Source: Marinobacter persicus
GTDB taxonomy: Bacteria > Pseudomonadota > Gammaproteobacteria > Pseudomonadales > Oleiphilaceae
Direction: 5' to 3'
NCBI RefSeq assembly: GCF_002934325.1
Contig: NZ_PTIV01000016.1
Coordinates: forward strand, 1-64,000
DNA length: 64,000 bases
Shown here one piece after another: positions 21,165 through 29,126 of the stretch. The translations under genes were made by a program, and so were the position numbers. The notes beneath the pieces are model-generated. The model was given only the letters and a program-made list of their open reading frames with translations, was not told the DNA's origin and ran no database searches. How positions within the stretch are numbered: position 1 is the stretch's first letter; each line of letters starts with the position of its first letter.

Positions 21165-22841
21165 TCAGTCCTCATGTTCAACCCTCTCCAGCTCTTCAAG
21201 TTGCCGCCTAACTTGGTCAGGCCTGAGCGCGAAAAACCGCTGTAAATCTCCATTGGCCCTGGTTTTGTAGGTCCCCCGAGAACGCTCATTACTTACCAGG
21301 CAGTCACGCTGTAACAGCACTTCCACTTCCCTCATGTAATGGGTCGGCAGCCCGAGCCGCTTCAGGAAGTGCGATTTATAGATCAACCACAACTCGCGCC
21401 CATCGTGTGAGCGTCGAAAACCAGCACCCCCCTGGCCACTCGCTTGTTCAATATCACTGAGACTACGCTCCCAGACTTTCATTGCCCGCTCCAGCGCTTT
21501 GAGAAGCCGGAATTCCTCAGAGTTTCTGGAGTGGCCTCTATTATCCAACCAAGCCTTCAGAGTTCTGTGGACTGCCGATAGAGACTCCTCTTCTGACCAT
21601 GGTAGGATGAAATTTCTGCTTCCGAGACAAAGTGCTGCACCTATCAAGGCAAACCGCCGGATGACACGTTGCACCTGGGATGCCATCTGATCGTTTGACC
21701 ACGCACCGCTCAAACGACCAACCTCGTGATTTAGATACTGACTGAGCTCAGTGTGACGCTCGGTCAGTAACGAAACCCACTCCCGAATGACTGAGCCGTG
21801 GTAGCGCTGACAAGACGATTTAAGCTCGTCCACAAATTGTTGAGGATGCTTGTGACCATGCAATTCGTCGAACGCACCGTAGGTCCCAAACACTGGGAGC
21901 TCCACCAGGCGTATTTGCTGACCAGCGCGTAACGGTTTACCGATCTGCTGAAGCAGCTCAGCAATCCAGACTTCACCGCTACTCAACACCAGCGTTCGCC
22001 AGTGCGACGTTGCGGCCAGCTCGCCGGAAACGTTTGCGCGTAGCTTCCCTGAGCCGTTCATGATCTGATATATCGCCGTATCGATGTCTTCCGGACGGGC
22101 CATACCGATCTCATCCAACGGCAGCAGCATGTCGTTGTGCTCTGAGGAGACTGCCGCTAATCCGTTGCTGGTTGAGATCCAACTGCGGACATAGCGGTTG
22201 TTCCCGTAGACGCTGGCTGCCAATTGCAACAAGGTCGTCTTCCCAGTCGACGATGTTCCAACCAGATGGATAGCGCCATTTTCCATCCCAGCAGATGCAA
22301 TCAGTGGCGCCGCCAGTGCCGTGCCAATGCTGAATATTGCTAATGGATTGCCTCGGCATAGCTGCCCGACATAAGTCTGCCAGTCGCTGAGACTTCCAGA
22401 CTCCTCTAACGTCGGAGAGCCTGATAATTGGCCTACGAAATGGTACGGTTCTTCAGCTGAGCCGATCGTCCAGTTACTGGTGGCAAATACTCCACCGTGC
22501 CAACCCGTTCGATTAACCACTGTCGCCGGTTCGGCCAGAGCCATCTGTTCCAACAGATAGTGCTGAAGCCGGCTCCAGCTCGCCTGCCCGGGTGTCAGTG
22601 GATAACCGGTATCAACCAGCATATCCCGTACCTGCCGGGCATTGTCACTGTTGAGATCTCGCGCATACACGACCTCGCGTAACTTCACACCATCGAAATT
22701 CTGCCATTCCAGCAACGCTCCGTGCCCGTGCCGTTTGTCAGTTAGCCTGGTGCGAGCCATTACCTGAATCCAGCCACCGACACGCTGCCAATGGTCCCCT
22801 GATAAGGCATAGAGCCCGTCATCTTGCAGTTTGTATTGCAT
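21165..22841 (-). CDS. DUF927-domain P-loop ATPase of a mobile element
   Basis: A 558-residue protein of the DUF927 family, found on phages, plasmids and islands. Walker A GTSSTGKTT is at residues 195-203 and the Walker-B-like LLPLDEIG at 239-246, so it is an intact NTPase. The family is usually linked with element replication or helicase/primase-like work, but its action is not established. It lies between two small HTH genes on the same strand, 15 bases after the AlpA-like gene, consistent with one operon (alpA - DUF927 - HTH). Base composition is close to that of the host. Confidence 0.8.
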   Translation of the reverse strand: MQYKLQDDGLYALSGDHWQRVGGWIQVMARTRLTDKRHGHGALLEWQNFDGVKLREVVYARDLNSDNARQVRDMLVDTGYPLTPGQASWSRLQHYLLEQMALAEPATVVNRTGWHGGVFATSNWTIGSAEEPYHFVGQLSGSPTLEESGSLSDWQTYVGQLCRGNPLAIFSIGTALAAPLIASAGMENGAIHLVGTSSTGKTTLLQLAASVYGNNRYVRSWISTSNGLAAVSSEHNDMLLPLDEIGMARPEDIDTAIYQIMNGSGKLRANVSGELAATSHWRTLVLSSGEVWIAELLQQIGKPLRAGQQIRLVELPVFGTYGAFDELHGHKHPQQFVDELKSSCQRYHGSVIREWVSLLTERHTELSQYLNHEVGRLSGAWSNDQMASQVQRVIRRFALIGAALCLGSRNFILPWSEEESLSAVHRTLKAWLDNRGHSRNSEEFRLLKALERAMKVWERSLSDIEQASGQGGAGFRRSHDGRELWLIYKSHFLKRLGLPTHYMREVEVLLQRDCLVSNERSRGTYKTRANGDLQRFFALRPDQVRRQLEELERVEHED

Positions 22842-22856
22842 ATCACGCAGCCCCTC

Positions 22857-23054
22857 TCACAGCTTGTCCAGCCACGCTTTTACATCCTGGTAGCGAAAGC
22901 GAACGGCTCGGCCATTGGGATTTGGCTTCACTGGTGCCGGAAACCGGCCTTGCTTTACGTAGCGCCGTAAAGTTGCCTGTGACATTTTCAAAACAGTGCA
23001 AACTTCCTCATAGGTCAGCAAACACTCTTTTGAGGTGGTTATCTGTTTCTTCAT
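22857..23054 (-). CDS. AlpA-family transcriptional regulator
   Basis: A 65-residue protein almost entirely made of one excisionase-like HTH (LLTYEEVCTVLKMSQATLRR, then YVKQGRFPAPVKPNPNGRAV and RFRYQDVKAWLDKL). AlpA/Cox-type proteins activate excision and early genes of prophages and islands. I chose the ATG at 23054, which has AGGAG seven bases upstream, over a longer frame. It is the first gene of the alpA-DUF927 unit. Confidence 0.8.
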   Translation of the reverse strand: MKKQITTSKECLLTYEEVCTVLKMSQATLRRYVKQGRFPAPVKPNPNGRAVRFRYQDVKAWLDKL

Positions 23055-23365
23055 GACTACTCCTGATTTTTTGTGAATCAATCGGGGGTAATCATCGGAA
23101 ATATTCGTCTTGGGGGAGAACCGTGGAATTGCCCTTAAAGGGCACAAAGGCGAGGGTGGATGATAACTTGTTGATAATTAATAGATAAAAATCAAAATAA
23201 ATTAAAAAAAACAAGTCATTACTGGAAATTTATGGCTTGCGCGAGTGGGTTTTGCGCATTTTATGATCAAATTAGCTATGTGTCTTTCACATGTGAAAGT
23301 CAGTGCTCGTTATCAGCTGCATTTTTTGATGCACTGAAACTGATAACCACTTTCTACATCAGCCA
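23055..23365. other. Gene-free stretch with a 16-base palindrome
   Basis: About 310 AT-rich bases between the small exporter gene and alpA. It should hold the alpA promoter. The palindrome CTTTCACATGTGAAAG lies at about 23284-23299 and could be an operator. A weak stem TGCATTTTTTGATGCA follows near 23320. No coding frame is supported. Confidence 0.5.
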
Positions 23366-23854
23366 CTAACCTGAAAATGGTAGCTGTTTACCATCTGACA
23401 CTTCGGTAATGCCTATTCCCGCTAGAAAGCCGAAGAGCAACGAACAAAAAATCAATGACAAGGTAAACCAAAATAGTACACTTCGTTTTGTAGCTCCCAT
23501 TGCCATAGCAAATGCGGCCGCAGCATGGACCCCAATAAGAAAAGGACCAAGAAAAGCTAAGCCAGGAACACCGAACTTTTCAAGAATTCGGTGTTTTCTG
23601 TCTTTACGTTCAGGTACGGATTCAGCTATATCATCAGTTTCAGATTTTTTTAGCCAACGGCGGACAAAAGCAGTTACTTTTTCACTGGCGTAGATAATCG
23701 GTAGTAAAGATACAAGGTTGCCGATAAAGCCAACCATAGCTGCGGGGAACCACGGCAAACCGGCCACTACTCCTAAAGGTACGGCAATCCACACTTCCAG
23801 AACCGGAATCGCGGCCCCAACAAATACACTTACATAAAGCATCAACTCATTCAT
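23366..23854 (-). CDS. Small multidrug export protein family (PF06695-like)
   Basis: A 162-residue membrane protein with an N-terminal hydrophobic block (LMLYVSVFVGAAIPVLEVWI), a second helix near residues 38-55, a charged loop rich in Lys, Arg and Glu (about 65-95), and two C-terminal helices. The pattern AAIPVLEVWIAVPLG with conserved acidic and proline residues matches the small multidrug export family, whose transport role is weakly supported. ATG 23854 is chosen because TAGGAAC precedes it and it starts 10 bases after the RND permease stop. It is the last gene of the RND operon. Confidence 0.7.
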   Translation of the reverse strand: MNELMLYVSVFVGAAIPVLEVWIAVPLGVVAGLPWFPAAMVGFIGNLVSLLPIIYASEKVTAFVRRWLKKSETDDIAESVPERKDRKHRILEKFGVPGLAFLGPFLIGVHAAAAFAMAMGATKRSVLFWFTLSLIFCSLLFGFLAGIGITEVSDGKQLPFSG

Positions 23855-23864
23855 GAAAAAGTTC

Positions 23865-26800
23865 CTACGCGTTCGCGCTCTTTTTATTAAAAAACAGTAC
23901 ATACAGGCTTGGAACAACGATAAAAGATGCCACGGTTCCCGAGATAAGTCCGCCCATAATTACAACATTAAACGATCTCCATAAGGGATCATTCGCTATG
24001 AGTAACGGAAGAAGTCCAAGTATCGTTGTTATTTGGGTTAACATAATTGGACGAAATCGTTCCATCAAAGCCGATTTAAGGGAATCGAGCTCAGATTTCC
24101 CCGATTCTTTTTCAATATCGACCTGCTCAATAATTAACATAGCATTCGATACAATAATCCCTATTAAGGCGAATATGGCCAGATTCGCCATAAAATCGAA
24201 AGGAAGACGGAAGATAACTAGCGCGAGCAGCAAGCCGATGGCACAAAAAGGTACGCTCAAGACGATAATTGTCACTTTTCTAAACGAATTATACTTATAA
24301 ATAAACAGTATAATCATTGCTAAGATACACAATGGTAAGAAAGCAAATATCGCTTCTGCTGTAACTTCACTTTCTTCAATCTCACCACCAAACTGTACTT
24401 GAACGCCAAATTGCTCTTTTACTTCATCAATAGTGTTTGATATGGAGTTAACTAATTCTTTTGATGTCATTGAAGGATTCAATGCTGTCACCGTGACCGT
24501 CGGTGTTAGGTTGCGCTTCTTAATAAGTGACGGATCATGCCTGGTTTCAATGATCGCTATATCAGATAGATATACCGGTTTAGACGAGGACTCGGGGAAT
24601 ACTTGGATATTCTCCAATTGAGATAATGATAAATTCTCCGATAAATTCGTGCTCAGTACGATTGGAATTTGATACTCGCCCTCCCGAAGTACTGAGGCAT
24701 TTTCTCCCAAACTATGTTCACGGAGTGCTAATAAGATATCCTCACGAGTCACCCCTGTGGATAGAGCTGCGGGACGATCAACCTTTACCAGAAAGTTCGT
24801 AACGGAACGTTCCCAATCTTGCTTTACGTTAATAGTGTGCTCTACCTCGTTGAGAGCTCCTTGAATAGCATCTGAAGCCTTTAGAATATTCGATTGCTTG
24901 TTACCAATAAGACGAATAGCGGCCTCTCCTGGCGGCGTGGAGCCCATAAAGAACGGGTTGATTTCGAGTTCGGCAAAAGGATATTCAGGAGGCATTTCTG
25001 CTCTTAGTTTATCGACAAACTCGCTGACAAGCGTATCTTTGGTGACGTTTACAACAAAATATGCCGAGTGAGGTGCTGGTTCAGGAGGGTTTAAACCAAG
25101 GATAAAGCGCGGTCCGCCTTCACTTACATAAGCTGTTGCACCTGTAATTTCCGGGAACCGATCATCATTACTTAGCCACTGAGTCATCTCTTCAGCTACA
25201 GCAGCCGTTTGTTCCGCTGGCGTGTTCGCTGGCAGCTCAACAGAAATCTGTAGTTGAGAACGTTCTGAAGGCGGGAAGAACGCCTCTGGGATGGTGCTTG
25301 ACACAAACAATGCCACTACAAGACTTAAAACCGAAGCACTTAGAAACAACTTCGGACGCGAAATAACCTTGTCCCAAAAGGAAGACATTACGTTCATTAC
25401 ATAGGAAGGTTTACCGCCAGAGATCCCCCGGGTCTTGGACGATTGATTGATAAACCATTTAGCCATGATTGGTGTTAACATCGTAGCGACAAACCATGAA
25501 ACAAGCAGCATCACACCAATGACAATAGTTAGTGTCTGCATATAAATAGCAGTAATATTGTCAGTGAACACCGGGGGAGCAAAAGCCAATATCACGGTTA
25601 AACTAGCAATAAGAATGGGCGTCCCCAGAGTCTTTCCCGCAGATAAAGCAGCCGACTCTCTCTCCTCGCCTTGCGCTACCCTTTTTGAGATGTCTTCAAC
25701 AATGACCATGGGATTGTCAACGAGTATACCTAAGGCAATGATGAACGACGCAATGCTTACTTCGTTGAGTTCTACGCCAAAAATTCTTAGAAAAACTAAC
25801 GTGATAACACCCGTGACAGGAACAGCCAGTGCCACCAAAGATCCCGCACGAAGACCCAAGGCAAGTACAGTGACGATCGTCACCACTAGAATAGTTTCGA
25901 GCAGCGTTGAAATCATTTTCGATATCACTTGATCAACGACTTTCCCCTGATCAGTGATGGTTTTCATTTGGTAACCTACCGGTAGCTCACTCCCCCATTC
26001 GTCCAGCTTACGGCGCAGTTGCTTGTTAAAATCCACCATATTAAGCCCAGGCGCCATATAACCAGCAACAACAATGGCCTGATCACCATCAAGGTATGCT
26101 GCACTATTCAGAGGTCTAGCCGGAACCCTGGTGACATCGGCAATATTTTTCAACGGAAGCATAGATCCGTCTGGTAGCGATATCACGGTTTCCTTAACTT
26201 CAGCCAGTTCGTCATAACTGCTCTCAACAAAAATTCGGCTTTGCTGAGTATCAAAATTGATACGCGCTACTTCCCCGAGAGAATTGCTCTTACTCAGTTG
26301 TAAAAAGATGTCATTAGGGTTCAGCGCATACTGTGATGCCACAAACGGCTTAAGTTCTATTGATATCTGTTCATCGGCAACACCGTGCAACGTAACTTTG
26401 TCCATCCCTGGAATACTATAAAGATAATTGCGAAGCTCATTTGCCTTGTCCCTCAACTCTCTAAAAGAATAATCCGTTGCACTTAGCGCTACTGTCATCA
26501 CGGCTACCGCATCGTAATTATCATTAACGAATGGCCCTGATACCCCCTCCGGCAACTCAGTAAGTACATCGTGCATTCTCGCTCTGACTCTAAGCCACGC
26601 ATGCGAATAACTTGGCGTACCATCTTTTATTTCAAGAGAGAGATAAATTTCTCCTGCCCTTATTGAGGTCGTAATATTTTTCGTTTCTTCTAATTCTCGC
26701 AACGCTCGCTCAATTGGTCGTGCAATAAGGGCTTCTGTCTCATAAACATCTAAGGCTGGGTGGTAAGCCGTTATGATGGTTTGGTTGATAGGTAAGGTGG

Positions 26801-26912
26801 GCTCCTCCCGAGAAGGGTAATCCGGATATAATGCCAGACCCGTGATCGTTAGTATTATGAAAATAAATAAAACAAGTCGGCTGTTTTTTATCGAAAAAGC
26901 AGTAATAGACAT
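23865..26912 (-). CDS. RND efflux transporter permease
   Basis: A 1015-residue AcrB-superfamily inner-membrane pump driven by proton flow. The order is helix 1, a large periplasmic loop, the TM2-6 block with GILVDNPMVIVEDI in TM4, a second loop, and the C-terminal helix block ending SLYVLFFNKKSANA. The TM4 motif is VDN rather than VDD, as in many RND members outside the AcrB subgroup. Its start overlaps the stop of the membrane fusion gene (TAATG). No outer-membrane factor gene is nearby, so a chromosomal TolC-like channel is presumably used. The region is visibly more AT-rich than the flanking core genes. Confidence 0.93.
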   Translation of the reverse strand: MSITAFSIKNSRLVLFIFIILTITGLALYPDYPSREEPTLPINQTIITAYHPALDVYETEALIARPIERALRELEETKNITTSIRAGEIYLSLEIKDGTPSYSHAWLRVRARMHDVLTELPEGVSGPFVNDNYDAVAVMTVALSATDYSFRELRDKANELRNYLYSIPGMDKVTLHGVADEQISIELKPFVASQYALNPNDIFLQLSKSNSLGEVARINFDTQQSRIFVESSYDELAEVKETVISLPDGSMLPLKNIADVTRVPARPLNSAAYLDGDQAIVVAGYMAPGLNMVDFNKQLRRKLDEWGSELPVGYQMKTITDQGKVVDQVISKMISTLLETILVVTIVTVLALGLRAGSLVALAVPVTGVITLVFLRIFGVELNEVSIASFIIALGILVDNPMVIVEDISKRVAQGEERESAALSAGKTLGTPILIASLTVILAFAPPVFTDNITAIYMQTLTIVIGVMLLVSWFVATMLTPIMAKWFINQSSKTRGISGGKPSYVMNVMSSFWDKVISRPKLFLSASVLSLVVALFVSSTIPEAFFPPSERSQLQISVELPANTPAEQTAAVAEEMTQWLSNDDRFPEITGATAYVSEGGPRFILGLNPPEPAPHSAYFVVNVTKDTLVSEFVDKLRAEMPPEYPFAELEINPFFMGSTPPGEAAIRLIGNKQSNILKASDAIQGALNEVEHTINVKQDWERSVTNFLVKVDRPAALSTGVTREDILLALREHSLGENASVLREGEYQIPIVLSTNLSENLSLSQLENIQVFPESSSKPVYLSDIAIIETRHDPSLIKKRNLTPTVTVTALNPSMTSKELVNSISNTIDEVKEQFGVQVQFGGEIEESEVTAEAIFAFLPLCILAMIILFIYKYNSFRKVTIIVLSVPFCAIGLLLALVIFRLPFDFMANLAIFALIGIIVSNAMLIIEQVDIEKESGKSELDSLKSALMERFRPIMLTQITTILGLLPLLIANDPLWRSFNVVIMGGLISGTVASFIVVPSLYVLFFNKKSANA

Positions 26913-28051
26913 TATCGTACTTCCTCAGCCGGTCGAACCTTCTGACCCTCACTGATAAAGGCAGCACCCGCAGCAACATACGAATCTCCTTTCTGAAGAT
27001 CACTTTTAATCCAGTAGCCACCTTCTTCAGCGTTAACAATACGGATGCCTGCTTTACTAACTCTCCCGGTTTTTTCGTTGTACTGGTAAACAAAAGGATT
27101 CCCATCAGTAGGCTCAGCAACAACAGCACTGTGAGGCACAAATATCGCGCCTTCTCCGTCGGGCATTCGATAACTGACGCTAACCACTAATCCTGGCAAA
27201 GGGCGTTTTTCTCGGGAAGTGTCGAGACGAAGTCTAACGGGGAAATTTAATCCCTCGTTTGCTCGCTCACCCAAATGCTCGACGGTGGCATTAAAATATG
27301 ACCCCCGATAGTTCACTGTGATCTCTAGTTCTTTGTCATTTGATATATACTCTGCCAGATCACCGGGAATTGATGAGTCAACGATGAACTTCTCCATGCC
27401 GTCAAATGTAAAAGCGACTTGATTTGCAGTGACTTCTTCGAAGGGTTCGACACTACGACTTGAAATGACCCCATCATAGGGTGCCTTGATAGCGGTTTTA
27501 GAAAGGTTTCGCTCTGCAAGCCTGATTTGTGCCAGGGCATCACGGAGCGTCGATTGAGCGTTTTCGTATGTCGATCTGGCAGCATCTAAATTCTGTTCAG
27601 ATACAGAGTTATTTTCACGCAACCGCACGAGTCGCTCATAATTTGTTTTAGCTTCTTCAAATGTAACCCGCGCTTTCTCAGCTTCAGAGCGAGCGCTCTC
27701 AAGGGCAAGCCTATAGGGCTCCTGATCCAGAACAGCCATCACATCTCCGGTGTTGAGCTGCGCGCCAATATCGAAGAGAACGTCGTTCACTGTACCATCA
27801 ACACCAAAAGACAATTGGCTTCGGTTTTCTGTCTGTGTCACTCCTGGAAAACGAATGCTATTAACATAAGCATCGTCGGCCACACTGTTAATCGATACGG
27901 CTCTTACGTTTTCTGTAGCAGTTTGGGTCGGTTCTTCACTACAGCCCTGTAACAGCAGTAAAGTACAAATAAGCATGCCTAATACGAAAACTCGATTAGC
28001 CCGTGCATAATAAATATGTAACTGATCATTTATATAAATAAGCGATGTCAA
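26912..28051 (-). CDS. RND periplasmic adaptor (HlyD/AcrA-type lipoprotein)
   Basis: A membrane fusion protein linking the RND pump to an outer-membrane channel. A lipoprotein signal LLLLQGC follows a basic segment (RANR). It is followed by the barrel-sandwich half (VNDVLFDIGAQLNTGDVMAV), an alpha hairpin (about 110-175), and KAPYDGVISSRSVEPFEEV. I chose the TTG at 28051, since AGGAC lies eight bases upstream and a start at the later ATG (27976) would remove the basic n-region. It is coupled to the permease and lies 27 bases after the TetR gene. Confidence 0.88.
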   Translation of the reverse strand: MTSLIYINDQLHIYYARANRVFVLGMLICTLLLLQGCSEEPTQTATENVRAVSINSVADDAYVNSIRFPGVTQTENRSQLSFGVDGTVNDVLFDIGAQLNTGDVMAVLDQEPYRLALESARSEAEKARVTFEEAKTNYERLVRLRENNSVSEQNLDAARSTYENAQSTLRDALAQIRLAERNLSKTAIKAPYDGVISSRSVEPFEEVTANQVAFTFDGMEKFIVDSSIPGDLAEYISNDKELEITVNYRGSYFNATVEHLGERANEGLNFPVRLRLDTSREKRPLPGLVVSVSYRMPDGEGAIFVPHSAVVAEPTDGNPFVYQYNEKTGRVSKAGIRIVNAEEGGYWIKSDLQKGDSYVAAGAAFISEGQKVRPAEEVR

Positions 28052-28077
28052 TTTGTGAAGTCCTATAAACGAAAATA

Positions 28078-28674
28078 CTAAGGTCGAGGTCTTAAAAGCG
28101 TTTGTATAAACAGCCTTAACATGTCAGGCGAATACTCGGCGTCAGCCGTTGCAATATGGCAGGATATTCCGTCAATATATGCGAAAATAAAATGAGTTAT
28201 CTGTTCAGGCGTTAGGTGATTACTAATTACGCCCGTGTCTTGTGACTTTTTAAACATCGAGCACGAAACATCATAAAGCTCCTTGCTTGAATTAAGTACA
28301 ATCTTCTTTATCTCGGGGTTTCTAGACGATTCCGCGAGTATTTCTAAGTACATAATTGTTCCGGTCGTGTCACCGGTGAGGTGCGCTTCTTTCTCCAGAG
28401 CTGTTTGAAAGTCGTCGGCGCTTTCTACTCTTTTGAGGGCAGCCATGTCTCTTGAAAAATATCGCTTGGCGATTTCCAAGATCAACTCATTTTTTGAGGA
28501 AAAATATTGGTAGAGGCTAGCTTGACTAACGCCAGCCATTCGAGAAATCTCAGCGATTCCAGCCCCGTGAAAGCCTTTCTTAACGAAGCACTGGATGGCA
28601 CCATTAATGATTCGCTCTATTTTCGCTTCACGAGCAGCATAATTGATTGGACGGCCAATATTCGACATCTTCAC
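28078..28674 (-). CDS. TetR/AcrR-family regulator of the RND operon
   Basis: A 198-residue TetR-family repressor. The N-terminal HTH (INGAIQCFVKKGFHGAGIAE, then ISRMAGVSQASLYQYFSSKN) is standard, and the C-terminal half is a ligand-binding helical domain. It is the first gene of the unit tetR - adaptor - permease - small exporter, so it most likely represses its own operon until an exported compound binds. The ligand is unknown. Confidence 0.9.
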   Translation of the reverse strand: MKMSNIGRPINYAAREAKIERIINGAIQCFVKKGFHGAGIAEISRMAGVSQASLYQYFSSKNELILEIAKRYFSRDMAALKRVESADDFQTALEKEAHLTGDTTGTIMYLEILAESSRNPEIKKIVLNSSKELYDVSCSMFKKSQDTGVISNHLTPEQITHFIFAYIDGISCHIATADAEYSPDMLRLFIQTLLRPRP

Positions 28675-29126
28675 ACCTTAATTAAGTGAATAATCATTTA
28701 TATAATATACCGGTAGCATTGTCAACCATAAAGGTCCTTTCAGAGCCCCATTCAAGCCCTATTAGTAAACATCTACACCAACAATCGCGCAAAGAGTCCT
28801 TTTCGAGGCTCTTAAGAGAGGGAGAAGTGCTGGCAGGGAGGTTACTGGACTGAGAGCACGTCGTTTCCACCTGATTTGGAAAAACCACGCACTGGGATTC
28901 CGGCGACAACTTATCCAGATTAGTAGCGTATGTGCTGCTCATATCTCCAAGAGGCGACCTATTAGAGCGCATGGAATGGGCTCAAAGTTATCCAAATCAG
29001 ATAGGTATGTGTAGCGATTGGAAAGTCCTCCAGGAGAGTCCCCGACCGCTGTTGGAGAACTCTCGCTCATTGTGATCGTCCAGCCACTACTTTCCGCCCC
29101 AGTTGCCGGGGCGCTGTTCCCACTGC
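28675..29126. other. Stretch without a convincing gene
   Basis: About 450 bases upstream of tetR. The first 60 bases are AT-rich (TTATATAATATACC) and likely hold the operon promoter. Two overlapping minus-strand frames (28694-28972 and 28939-29130) are open but lack ribosome sites and recognisable content. The one ending at 28939 could be a scrap of a type I restriction gene, given the hsdR remnant nearby, but I cannot show it. Confidence 0.4.

Noticed and set aside
23284-23299. CTTTCACATGTGAAAG as an extra parS
   Set aside because: Centre is ACATGT rather than ACGT and spacing differs from parS; kept only as a possible operator.
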